The notes under the pieces: generated by a model
What the model saw: the letters and a program-made list of their open reading frames with translations, nothing else
The model's database searches: none
Told to the model about the DNA's origin: nothing
In this document: piece after piece, positions 17,268 to 25,701 of the stretch
Layout: the number at the start of each line of letters is the position of its first letter
Numbering within the stretch: the stretch's first letter is position 1
Assembly: GCA_016711345.1 (NCBI GenBank)
Contig: JADJTD010000001.1
Span: forward strand, 2,852,001 to 2,916,000
DNA from: Chloracidobacterium sp.
Lineage (GTDB): Bacteria; Acidobacteriota; Blastocatellia; Pyrinomonadales; Pyrinomonadaceae
Direction of reading: 5' to 3'
DNA length: 64,000 nt
Position numbers and translations under genes: made by a program

Positions 17268-18284
17268 ATGATCAAGATCTATCGTTTATCAATCTTATTT
17301 ATTCTTCTGTTATGCATCCAGACAGCCAATGCCGCATGGGTCAAACAACATACGAACAGCTTTGCGTGGTTTCGCGATGTCTTTTTTGTGAACCAGACAA
17401 AGGGTTGGATCGTCGGCGGCGACGGCGTTATGCTCTCGACCGATAACGGCGGCAAGACCTGGGTTCAGCAGACAAAATTCACGACGGACACTTTTGTTCA
17501 AGTCTATTTCACGAGCGAGACGACCGGCTGGCTACTCTGCGAACGTAATATTTATGCTCGCGGCGTGAACGCTTCGTCGTATCTGCGAAAGACCGTCGAT
17601 GGAGGCCGCACCTGGGAACGTATCGAGTTTCAGGACGGCGGACGCGAACGTGTTGCAAAGCTGCTGTTTAACAAGAACGGCGCCGGAACCGCATTTGGCG
17701 AAGGCGGCATTTTTTACATGCTGCAGGAAGACGGCATTTCGTGGAAGAAGAGCCAAACCGCAATTCATTTTCTCCTGCTTGACGGAGCGTTTTCCGACAG
17801 CCCGATAGGAACTATTGTCGGCACCGGCGGTACGATCATTTTTACCGAAGATTCCGGTTTGACGTGGGAAAAGGCTTCGCTTTTAGGCAATACCGATACG
17901 CGTTTTAACGCCGTGTCATTTGCCGGTGAAAAAGGCGCCGTAGCGGTCGGAACGAAGGGAAGAATATTTCGTTCAAACGGCGGCGGCAGGCTTTGGCGGC
18001 AGATCGAATCGGTAACAACGGTCGATCTAAAGGACGTTTACTTTACCGACGCGGCCAACGGCTGGGCAGTTGGCGACAAAGGAATGATCGTCCGAACACG
18101 CGACGGCGGCAAGACCTGGACCGACGGAAATTCACCTACAAGCCATAATCTCGAAAAAATCACTTTTGCTGGCGATAGAGGCTGGGCAGTCGGCTTCGGC
18201 GGTACCGTTCTCACCTACGACGCGAACGCCACATCCAACACATCAGAATCCAGTAGCAAACCCACGCTGCAAAGGCGACATTAG
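17268..18284 (+). CDS. YCF48-like beta-propeller protein, secreted
   Basis: A 338-residue protein with a signal peptide (cleavage likely after NAA, about residue 23). It is made of repeated propeller blades with the pattern GGKTWxxQ / GWxVGxxGxIxxTxDGGKTW, as in YCF48/photosystem II assembly factor-like and BNR-repeat proteins. Examples are STDNGGKTWVQQ, KTVDGGRTWERI and RTRDGGKTWTDG. Outside phototrophs such propellers are common extracytoplasmic proteins of unknown role. It is 30 bp downstream of the Wza-type gene and is presumably part of the EPS operon, perhaps as a periplasmic chaperone or scaffold (inference). Confidence 0.88.
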   Translation: MIKIYRLSILFILLLCIQTANAAWVKQHTNSFAWFRDVFFVNQTKGWIVGGDGVMLSTDNGGKTWVQQTKFTTDTFVQVYFTSETTGWLLCERNIYARGVNASSYLRKTVDGGRTWERIEFQDGGRERVAKLLFNKNGAGTAFGEGGIFYMLQEDGISWKKSQTAIHFLLLDGAFSDSPIGTIVGTGGTIIFTEDSGLTWEKASLLGNTDTRFNAVSFAGEKGAVAVGTKGRIFRSNGGGRLWRQIESVTTVDLKDVYFTDAANGWAVGDKGMIVRTRDGGKTWTDGNSPTSHNLEKITFAGDRGWAVGFGGTVLTYDANATSNTSESSSKPTLQRRH

Positions 18285-18454
18285 CAAATCCCGTTTTGCT
18301 GCCCTCAGCAGACGCTTCGTCTGACTGGGTGAAATTGAAATATCAACTTCTCAATATTATACGGTTTTCTCACTTTGACGTAACTTTCCCCGCCCAAATG
18401 TGCGAAAATCACAGTAGTTTGGTTCAGCGATCCCGCTCGGGTTTGTCGAGATAT

Positions 18455-19768
18455 ATGTCCGAAATCGTGATTCAGGTAGACGATCTTTCTAAGCATTACC
18501 GGCTTGGCGTAATTAGCGGTAAGCGATTGGTGGATGACGTCAGCCGCAAATGGGCCAAACTCAGAGGACGGCCCGACCCGTTTGTTAAGGTCGATGCGCA
18601 GGCTGTCAAAAGATCGAACGGCGGGGAAGCGAACGGTGAAAATGAAATATGGGCATTGAGAAATGTTTCATTTGATGTTCATCAGGGAGAAGTTCTCGGC
18701 ATCATCGGACGCAACGGAGCGGGAAAGAGCACGATTCTTAAAATACTGTCAAGAGTCACAGCACCAACCAGTGGTGAAGTCCGTGTCAAAGGCCGTATTG
18801 CAAGCCTTTTGGAAGTCGGCACCGGGTTTCATCCTGAACTGACCGGACGCGAAAATGTGTTTCTCAACGGCGCTATTCTTGGCATGACCAAGGCGGAGAT
18901 ACACTCAAAATTCGACGAAATCGTTGAATTTGCTGAGGTTGTGAAATTTATTGACACGCCCGTCAAGCGATACTCCAGCGGAATGACTGTCCGGCTGGCA
19001 TTCGCTGTGGCGGCCCACCTTGAGGCTGAGATCATGATCGTGGACGAAGTTCTCGCCGTTGGGGATTCCGCCTTTCAGGAAAAATGCCTGGGAAAAATGG
19101 AGAAGGTTGCGGGCGCGGGTAGAACAGTGCTATTCGTCAGTCATAATATGTCTACGATCCAGCAGCTTTGCAAACGGGCGATTCTGTTCAGAAACGGACA
19201 AATACACAGCACAGGATCTCCGTCCGAGATCGTTAGCGATTATCTGTCCGATTCGCGTCAAGGCACCAGCCTGGACATTCGTGATTGGCAGGACAGGCAG
19301 GGATCAGGGCAGGCTTGTCTTACACGGCTTGCCGTTTTAGACGAAGCCGGAAAACAACAAGGCGCCTTTCCTGTCGGAAGCAAAGTGTGTTTCGAAATGG
19401 AAGCCGAATTTTATCAACCTGTCGTCGATCCATGTTTCGGAGTTCTTATACATGATTCGTCCGGCGAACCCTTTATCGATATTCGATCTACGCATGACGG
19501 GCTTCGTACCGGGACAACGAAGGGGAATGTTAGGATTCAAGCGTTCATAGAAGATTTGGGGCTTTATCCCGGACGATATTATCTCAGTCCGTGGATCACA
19601 GAGGGGCAGCGTGACATCGATTTTCCCCGACTATGCGGAAGTTTTCGGGTGTTACCCAAACCGGGGAAGTGGGGTGACCTTCAACTTGACCCAAAATGGG
19701 GTAAATATCACATCAGATCAGCCTGGAAACAGATATTGCATTGGGAGCGAAATTTTCAACGTGAATAA
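18455..19768 (+). CDS. Polysaccharide ABC transporter ATPase with C-terminal Wzt domain
   Basis: Start chosen at ATG 18455 (MSEIVIQVDDLSKHYRLG), because the upstream 53 codons of the longer frame look non-coding. The 437-residue product has Walker A GRNGAGKST (85-93), the signature YSSGMTVRLAFAVA, Walker B IMIVDEVLAVGD and a C-terminal Wzt-type carbohydrate-binding domain (about 290-430). Wzt ATPases normally work with a Wzm permease to export finished polysaccharide. No Wzm is seen in the window, while a Wzx-type flippase is encoded at 24105. The permease may lie elsewhere, or the protein may have another partner. The preceding gap holds a small CAGACG-CTT-CGTCTG hairpin (18309-18323). Confidence 0.9.
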   Translation: MSEIVIQVDDLSKHYRLGVISGKRLVDDVSRKWAKLRGRPDPFVKVDAQAVKRSNGGEANGENEIWALRNVSFDVHQGEVLGIIGRNGAGKSTILKILSRVTAPTSGEVRVKGRIASLLEVGTGFHPELTGRENVFLNGAILGMTKAEIHSKFDEIVEFAEVVKFIDTPVKRYSSGMTVRLAFAVAAHLEAEIMIVDEVLAVGDSAFQEKCLGKMEKVAGAGRTVLFVSHNMSTIQQLCKRAILFRNGQIHSTGSPSEIVSDYLSDSRQGTSLDIRDWQDRQGSGQACLTRLAVLDEAGKQQGAFPVGSKVCFEMEAEFYQPVVDPCFGVLIHDSSGEPFIDIRSTHDGLRTGTTKGNVRIQAFIEDLGLYPGRYYLSPWITEGQRDIDFPRLCGSFRVLPKPGKWGDLQLDPKWGKYHIRSAWKQILHWERNFQRE

Positions 19769-19784
19769 CGGAAACAGATCAACC

Positions 19785-20513
19785 ATGTCAGTACGGAACC
19801 TTTCGCGAAAATCCCGTACTTTACTTCGGATCGTGCGAGAACATGGTTTGCGGGAATTCGTAATACTGCTTGATAAGAAAACACAGCTCGGATATCTGGA
19901 TCTAGCCTCAGATGATCTGGAGACATACACCAAGAACTCAGGAACCGGTTTAGATGACCTGAAGTTGTCGAGTAAAACGATAAGGCCACGACAAACCTCG
20001 GGCAGCGAATTGGAATCAGCAGTGGAAACTCTCGGAATAACTGAAGCCGATAGAATAATTGATATTGGATGCGGTAAGGGTGCAGCAATGATCCGGTTGT
20101 CAAAATTCCCATTCGCGAGGATAGATGGCTTGGAACATTCCCAGGATTGGGTTCGGATAGCTCGCAGGAATCTTTCACGGCTTCGACTAACTAAACGATC
20201 AGAAATATATTGTGCAGACGCAACTGAGTTTACTGAACTGGATGGCTACAATTATGTTTATTTATTCAATCCGTTTCCTCTGTCGGTTCTGTTGATCGTA
20301 TTGGAAAATCTACGTTTGTCGTTAGAAAATAAACCGCGAAAACTTACGATCATTTATAACAATCTTCCCGAAAATTATTATGAACGGATCGTAGAGAACG
20401 GAACCTTTGAACTGATCGATGAACAGAAGATGGAATCCCGTACGACAGTCCACATATTTCAAAACCGCGCAATTCCGCCTAAACCTTGCGAGGAGAAGGT
20501 TGATTTCAAATGA
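19785..20513 (+). CDS. Class I SAM-dependent methyltransferase
   Basis: A 242-residue methyltransferase; a GTG at 19761 is an alternative start that overlaps the upstream gene. The SAM-binding motif I is IIDIGCGKGAAMIRL, followed by an acidic residue in DGLEHSQDW and motif IV-like YVYLFNPFP. The Asn-Pro-Phe-Pro in motif IV resembles amino-methyltransferase motifs, but the substrate is unknown. It overlaps the next gene by four bases (ATGA), so translation is probably coupled. It likely decorates an EPS sugar or an intermediate (inference). Confidence 0.82.
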   Translation: MSVRNLSRKSRTLLRIVREHGLREFVILLDKKTQLGYLDLASDDLETYTKNSGTGLDDLKLSSKTIRPRQTSGSELESAVETLGITEADRIIDIGCGKGAAMIRLSKFPFARIDGLEHSQDWVRIARRNLSRLRLTKRSEIYCADATEFTELDGYNYVYLFNPFPLSVLLIVLENLRLSLENKPRKLTIIYNNLPENYYERIVENGTFELIDEQKMESRTTVHIFQNRAIPPKPCEEKVDFK

Positions 20514-21622
20514 ATGTGCCGGACGGAGCAGAGTGGGCTGAGGTCGAAGGAGAGGAGATCGTTGAGTGGAATCAACGCCTTCAGAGAACGCAGGCTACCT
20601 ACCGACAATATCCTTACTGGGTGGAATCATTTAGAAAGCGCTGGGTGACTCCAAGGTATTTTATATTACAGACGAAACACACGCCTTTGGTCTACACTAG
20701 CTTTTTATCTTTGGGCCCGCCGACAGCCCGAATCGGCATAATGCACTGCGGTTTGGTTCCTTTAGCCGACATCGAAATAGACTCCTCCTTGATAAAGGGT
20801 TTCGTTCAATTGATTAGAAATCTTGGCTATTTCTTTTTGAAAATCACCCATTCCGATCAAGCGGTGCTTGATATGTTTTTGAGCACTGTTCTTACTGAAA
20901 AAGGCGGGTTTTATCCAGGTTACGAAAATGCGAGGAATCACCTTTTGGTGCGGCAGTTGGATGACGACACCGAAATGATGTTGTCGTTCAACGAAACGGG
21001 ACGAAGAAAGATCAGAAAAGGCCAGAAAGAAGGTTATGAGATCAGTGTCTCGGACGATCCGGAAGACCTTAAAGACATTTGGCCGATGCTTGAAAGACAT
21101 GCTGGCCAGAAAGGCCTTCAGGTATCTAATAGGCCGCTTGATGCGTGGCTTAGAGTAATTCGACACGCGAGAAAACATAATTGTGTTCGACTTTACAAGG
21201 CGCACCTTAACGAACGTCCAGTGCTGGCCATATTGATACTAAAGTACGGTGCAACCGCGGAATACATGATCGGCGGGATGGAGCTTGATGGATTGCGGAC
21301 AAATGAGAGTCCGGCGGCATTCGCCCATTGGTTTGCTATGCGAGACTTATATCGAGAGGGCTGTGAATATTATAATATCGGCTCGCCCGGCGACGGTGTC
21401 AAAAACCAGCTGTTTCAATTCAAACGAAACTTCCGGCCGGTTTTATTTGTCTATCCGGAAGCCGTGACAATAGTTCTAAAACCTCGATTGTTTCGCCTTT
21501 GGAAGGTTTTGGTATATCGATTATTTGTTCCTATTCGCTCCCGATTTAGGCGTTTGAAAAAAAGGACCAATGGGCATAAAAAACAAAAGACCATTGCGGA
21601 GGTACTTGCGGAGAGCGAATGA
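20510..21622 (+). CDS. FemAB-like GNAT transferase 1
   Basis: A 370-residue protein of the FemAB / BioF2-like acyltransferase group (double GNAT fold), which in cell-wall enzymes transfers aminoacyl groups from tRNA, and in XrtA-linked EPS clusters is of unknown specificity. Diagnostic segments are MMLSFNETGRRKIRKGQKEGYE (given here in part: LSFNETGRRKIRKG), SPAAFAHWFAMRDLYREGC and YYNIGSPGDGVKNQLFQFKR. It shares this pattern with the gene at 21839 (FNETARRKIRKA, FDMGGPGDPKRNNHVFEFKR) and more distantly with 37089. Probably adds an acyl or aminoacyl group to a sugar. Confidence 0.85.
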   Translation: MNVPDGAEWAEVEGEEIVEWNQRLQRTQATYRQYPYWVESFRKRWVTPRYFILQTKHTPLVYTSFLSLGPPTARIGIMHCGLVPLADIEIDSSLIKGFVQLIRNLGYFFLKITHSDQAVLDMFLSTVLTEKGGFYPGYENARNHLLVRQLDDDTEMMLSFNETGRRKIRKGQKEGYEISVSDDPEDLKDIWPMLERHAGQKGLQVSNRPLDAWLRVIRHARKHNCVRLYKAHLNERPVLAILILKYGATAEYMIGGMELDGLRTNESPAAFAHWFAMRDLYREGCEYYNIGSPGDGVKNQLFQFKRNFRPVLFVYPEAVTIVLKPRLFRLWKVLVYRLFVPIRSRFRRLKKRTNGHKKQKTIAEVLAESE

Positions 21623-21715
21623 TAGAAACCAAATGTGAAAGAGATTTTGGCAAACCCACAGTTTGAAAAGTTTTTGCTTGGCTGCGAATATTCAAAAAAG
21701 CGAATGAATATTTTC

Positions 21716-21743
21716 TTGAAAATAAGGATTCAAACGCTATTAT
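21716..21743 (+). promoter_or_regulatory. Putative sigma-70-type promoter before FemAB-like gene 2
   Basis: TTGAAA at 21716-21721, 16 bp, then TATTAT at 21738-21743, located about 95 bp upstream of ATG 21839 in a 216-bp gap. The AT-rich surroundings raise the chance of a random match. Confidence 0.35.
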
Positions 21744-21838
21744 GTGTATGATAAATTAGGGAACGCCTCGATAATAAAATATTATCTTGCGAAAGCCTCA
21801 GAGATGACGGGCTTGCAGTGACTTCGAGAAGTAATTTC

Positions 21839-23002
21839 ATGTTGAATTATAATTCGTACAATTCCGAGACCTCTTCTACAAAAATGGAATGGTGCGAAGT
21901 GCCCAGTCAGTCTTTTCACGTTTGGGACCAAAAGTTGGCGTCCACGGATTGCCCGTACCTTCAATTCCCGTTTTGGGTCAAGGCCCACGAAGAACAGGGT
22001 TATAGAACAAGATTTTTTTATTACGGAGATGTTGATCGCCCCATTGCGACAGCGGCGATCATGGAAGCTGGAAGATTTCCATTCCGCTTTGCGCTTGTGG
22101 ATCGCGGGCCTTTCATTTTTAGTTCAAGTCCCGAGGACGCTGAGAAGTGTGTTTTAAGCCTGATCGAACTTGCGAAGAATCTGGATTATGCGTTTGTCCG
22201 ATTTACTCATGGGCAGGACGAAGTTTTCTCGATTCTTAGAAGATCTGAGTCAGTTAAATCGCTAGAACCATATCCGTTTTCGCGCGATCCCCGTAACTTT
22301 TTGATCGTCCAGCAGAAGGACACTAAGCATGAAACGCTGGCCACCTTCAATGAGACAGCACGTAGAAAGATCAGAAAGGCAGCTGACGTGGGTTACGAAT
22401 TCCGTATTGCATCTTCAAAAGAAGACTTCGATCTTGCATGGGATTTGTTTGAAAGGCTCGCGCTTAGAAAGCGATTCAACCTTTCTTCAAAACCTAAAAG
22501 AGTATGGAAAAAAATCATCGAACTCGGGGCGGAAAATGCCCGCGCGCGGCTTTATCTGTGTACTTACGAAGACAAACTAGTTGCCGCACAGATCATTGTT
22601 AGTGGCGGAGTGATAGCCGAAGGAACATTATCCGCACTAGATGTTGATGCCCTTGAAGGAAAACCGAGTCCAGCGGCCCTGCTTACATGGATCGGAATGC
22701 GCGATGCACAAGAACTAGGCTGCAATTATTTTGATATGGGCGGCCCCGGCGACCCCAAACGAAATAACCACGTTTTCGAGTTCAAGCGTATGTTCAGGCC
22801 CGAAGGCCGCGTGATGCCCGGTCCCGTGTGTGCAGTCATTCATCCGGTACGTCATTGGATCTGGATGAAAGTAATTTTAAGGGGTTGGAGAGCGTGGCGC
22901 GCAAGATTTGCGTGCATTCAGGTCGGCTTTGCCGAGTCCTTTTCCGAAATCCATCTGCTTTCACCCGCATTTTCGTCTCTCCTTCAACACGTACCCGTCT
23001 GA
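21839..23002 (+). CDS. FemAB-like GNAT transferase 2
   Basis: The ATG at 21839 gives 387 residues; a GTG at 21818 is also open. It is a paralogue of the preceding gene: both have a WV/FWVKAHEE-type N-terminus, the FNETxRRKIRKxxxxGYE block, PSPAALLTWIGMRDAQELGC and a GxPGDxKxxxxxFEFKRxFRP C-terminal block. The two share the same fold and order but differ widely outside the motifs, so this is not a recent duplication. The C-terminal ~60 residues are basic and hydrophobic. Likely a decorating transferase of the EPS; substrate unknown. Confidence 0.85.
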   Translation: MLNYNSYNSETSSTKMEWCEVPSQSFHVWDQKLASTDCPYLQFPFWVKAHEEQGYRTRFFYYGDVDRPIATAAIMEAGRFPFRFALVDRGPFIFSSSPEDAEKCVLSLIELAKNLDYAFVRFTHGQDEVFSILRRSESVKSLEPYPFSRDPRNFLIVQQKDTKHETLATFNETARRKIRKAADVGYEFRIASSKEDFDLAWDLFERLALRKRFNLSSKPKRVWKKIIELGAENARARLYLCTYEDKLVAAQIIVSGGVIAEGTLSALDVDALEGKPSPAALLTWIGMRDAQELGCNYFDMGGPGDPKRNNHVFEFKRMFRPEGRVMPGPVCAVIHPVRHWIWMKVILRGWRAWRARFACIQVGFAESFSEIHLLSPAFSSLLQHVPV

Positions 23003-23121
23003 GACTTTCCGGCATCTGCTAATAAAATGCCCGATGAACTCCAGTCCGTAGCCGATCCTCAACCTACAACAGTACTTATATTGCCGGAAATACTGAAAAA
23101 CAAGGGGTATTGTTGCTTTTT

Positions 23122-24078
23122 ATGAGAGGAAATTGCCGGTCAAGCGGCATTTTTCGAGTGCCGAGAATGAACGAACTTAAGAAAACAGCAAAGGATCCGA
23201 ACCTGATCTACGATGTCGGACTGCAAAGTGGACAGGATACGGACTATTACCTGAAAAAGGGCTATCGCGTCATCGCTTTTGAGGCTAATCCCGACAGCGT
23301 CGAGTTTTGCCGTAACCGATTCAAGGGTGAGATCGCTGAGGACCGGTTAGAGATCGTTGAAGGCGCGATCACCGAAAACGTTTCTTCAAATGGCCGTCCG
23401 GCAGAAGTAGGATTTTACCGGAATAACGATCATGCATTGTGGAGTACCGCATGTAATGACTGGGCATCGAGAAACGAAGTTCTGGGCACCAAAAATGATC
23501 TGATAAGTGTGCCCGCGGTCGATTTTGAACAGTGCCTTGAAAAATACGGAATTCCGCACTATCTCAAGGCCGATATTGTCGGCTCAGAAACGATCTGTCT
23601 GCGTGCATTGCTCAAATTCGAGAACAAACCCGATTACATTTCTATTCGCTCTGAGAAGCTCGTTTTCCGAAAGCTCGAGTACGAATTTGAACTGCTCGAA
23701 CAGCTTGGCTACTCAGGATTTAAGGCAGTCAAACAGGACTTTGAAAAGGTGCGTCCGCAGCTGCCCTCAACAAACGGACTGAAATTTCACGAGTTTGAGG
23801 AAGGTGCGTCAGGCCCATTTGGCGAGGAAACAGCGGGAACATGGAAGAGCAGCGACAAGGTCCTGAACGACTATCGCAGGATCTTTGTCCGCTACTGGCT
23901 GTTTGGCGACTACTCGTATTTGATACAAACACAGAACGGAAAACGCATGATCGCACATCTTGAGCGAATATTCAGACGGTCTATTCCCGGTTGGTTTGAC
24001 ACTCACGCTCGATTCGGAATGGTAAGCGCCGTGCTGGGAAGTTTTTCGCAAGTTGGTCAATATCTGGCGCATGTCTAG
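23122..24078 (+). CDS. FkbM-family methyltransferase
   Basis: A protein of about 318 residues, using ATG 23122 (an ATG at 23167 is a plausible shorter start). The FkbM-type motif I appears as LIYDVGLQSGQDTDYYLKKGY, here IYDVGLQSGQDTDYYL, followed by VIAFEANPDSVEFC. FkbM-family enzymes O-methylate sugars or polyketides. The D-V-G-x-x-x-G-x-D-T form is common in exopolysaccharide and glycan clusters. The C-terminal segment ends about 15 bp before the flippase gene. It probably O-methylates an EPS sugar (inference). Confidence 0.85.
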   Translation: MRGNCRSSGIFRVPRMNELKKTAKDPNLIYDVGLQSGQDTDYYLKKGYRVIAFEANPDSVEFCRNRFKGEIAEDRLEIVEGAITENVSSNGRPAEVGFYRNNDHALWSTACNDWASRNEVLGTKNDLISVPAVDFEQCLEKYGIPHYLKADIVGSETICLRALLKFENKPDYISIRSEKLVFRKLEYEFELLEQLGYSGFKAVKQDFEKVRPQLPSTNGLKFHEFEEGASGPFGEETAGTWKSSDKVLNDYRRIFVRYWLFGDYSYLIQTQNGKRMIAHLERIFRRSIPGWFDTHARFGMVSAVLGSFSQVGQYLAHV

Positions 24079-24104
24079 GCCAGCGGGTTGATGGTTAATA
24101 AGTA

Positions 24105-25700
24105 GTGACAAACAAGGAGACCGCAAAGATCTCATTAAGAGAACAGAGTGCCTGGCTGCTGGTCGCAAAGATCATCGGCTTTGCATTCAGCTTTGTCCTG
24201 CCTCTCATCATTGTCCGGCATCTGACCCAGGACGCCGTCGGACATTATCGACAAGCATTTTTGGTAATAACCAACGCTGTGATCATCTTGCCGCTGGGCT
24301 TTTCGATGAGCGCATATTATTTCTTGGCGCGCGAGAGCACTGCAAGACGCGGTGCAGCGATATTTAATATTCTCATCTTTAATTTTGTTGTCGGCGGGTT
24401 GGCGTGTCTGGCATTGCAAGTGTTTCCGCAAATCCTGGGCAATATCTTTCGAAGCGAAGAACTTTCACAGCTCGCTCCGATGATTGGCGTCGTTATCTGG
24501 ATCTGGATATTTGGGACATTTTTGGAAATTGTTGCCATCGCAAATCAGGAAGCTAGAGTTGCGACGATGTTCATTGTTCTCGCTTCGCTATCGAAGACGC
24601 TGCTGATGGGAACCGCTGTATTTGCATTTGCCACGGTCGAATCTTTTCTCTATGCAGCGATGATCCAGGGAATCATTCAGACTTTTATTTTACTCAATTA
24701 TTTAAGGACCAGGTTTGAGGGATTTTGGCGCCATTTCGATGCGGGATTTTTCCACGAGCAGATGATGTATGCAGTGCCTTTCGGGCTGACAGGAGTTTTG
24801 TGGATAGCTCAAACCGATATTCACAATTACTTTGTCGGGTATCAATTTTCGCCTTCGGAATATGCCATCTACGCTTACGGCTGTTTTGAATTACCGCTGA
24901 TTGCAATGCTTTCGGAATCGGTCACGTCCGTACTAATCCCGCGAATGAACGAACTTCAACTTGTGGGTGATCGTGACGAAATGATTCGCCTGCTGGCGCG
25001 TTCGGCACAGAAACTTGCATTCTTCTATTTTCCGATCTACGTGTTTTTGATGGTAACGGCGAAGACGTTCGTCGTTACGCTTTTTACGCAGGATTATGAA
25101 CTGAGTGCTTCGATCTTTGTCATCAATCTGACGATACTGCCATTTTGCGTTCTCATTGTCGATCCGATCGTCCGTTCGTTCAAGGAACTCGGTAGACTGT
25201 TTCTCCTGTCGCGTCTTTTAGTACTGACTAGCATGGTCGCAGTGCTGTATTTCGGTCTCGGTTACTTTAGCCTGACGGGAATGATCACAGTTGCGGTCGC
25301 CGCGATACTGATCGAGAAATTTATCGCAGACACAATGGTGATACATAAGCTAAAGATCGGTTCGCGGCACCTGTCGCTTTTCAAGGACACGGCAAAAACA
25401 GCCTTGATAAGTATATTGGCCGGCGTCGTCACATTTATTGTTTATACAAATGCGCATGAATCTCTCAAACTGGCCGGCGAGGGTTTTGCAGCCAGTGTTT
25501 TGTCACTGAACACACCGGCAGCTCTGAGCTTTGTAGGCGGCAGTTTTGTTTTGCTTGTTACAGCATTGGTTTTTGTGCCTGTGTATTTGCTCGCTGCAAA
25601 CTCCTGGGGCGTCATCGAGGATGATGAAAAACAAACAGTTAGAAATTTCACGAGGAGGCTTTTTCCAAAGCGCGGCATCCACCCGCTGACGGATAGCTAA
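24105..25700 (+). CDS. Lipopolysaccharide/EPS flippase (Wzx-like)
   Basis: A 531-residue polytopic membrane protein starting at GTG 24105, with about 12-14 predicted helices and the MATE/Wzx-type N-terminus (SLREQSAWLLVAKIIGFAFS). Proteins of this group flip undecaprenyl-linked repeat units across the inner membrane. There is a long C-terminal basic tail after the last helix. It is followed one base later by asnB, so the two are almost certainly cotranscribed. It supplies the transport step for the initiating transferase at 14983; the matching Wzy polymerase is not seen in this window. Confidence 0.88.
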   Translation: MTNKETAKISLREQSAWLLVAKIIGFAFSFVLPLIIVRHLTQDAVGHYRQAFLVITNAVIILPLGFSMSAYYFLARESTARRGAAIFNILIFNFVVGGLACLALQVFPQILGNIFRSEELSQLAPMIGVVIWIWIFGTFLEIVAIANQEARVATMFIVLASLSKTLLMGTAVFAFATVESFLYAAMIQGIIQTFILLNYLRTRFEGFWRHFDAGFFHEQMMYAVPFGLTGVLWIAQTDIHNYFVGYQFSPSEYAIYAYGCFELPLIAMLSESVTSVLIPRMNELQLVGDRDEMIRLLARSAQKLAFFYFPIYVFLMVTAKTFVVTLFTQDYELSASIFVINLTILPFCVLIVDPIVRSFKELGRLFLLSRLLVLTSMVAVLYFGLGYFSLTGMITVAVAAILIEKFIADTMVIHKLKIGSRHLSLFKDTAKTALISILAGVVTFIVYTNAHESLKLAGEGFAASVLSLNTPAALSFVGGSFVLLVTALVFVPVYLLAANSWGVIEDDEKQTVRNFTRRLFPKRGIHPLTDS

Positions 25701-25701
25701 T

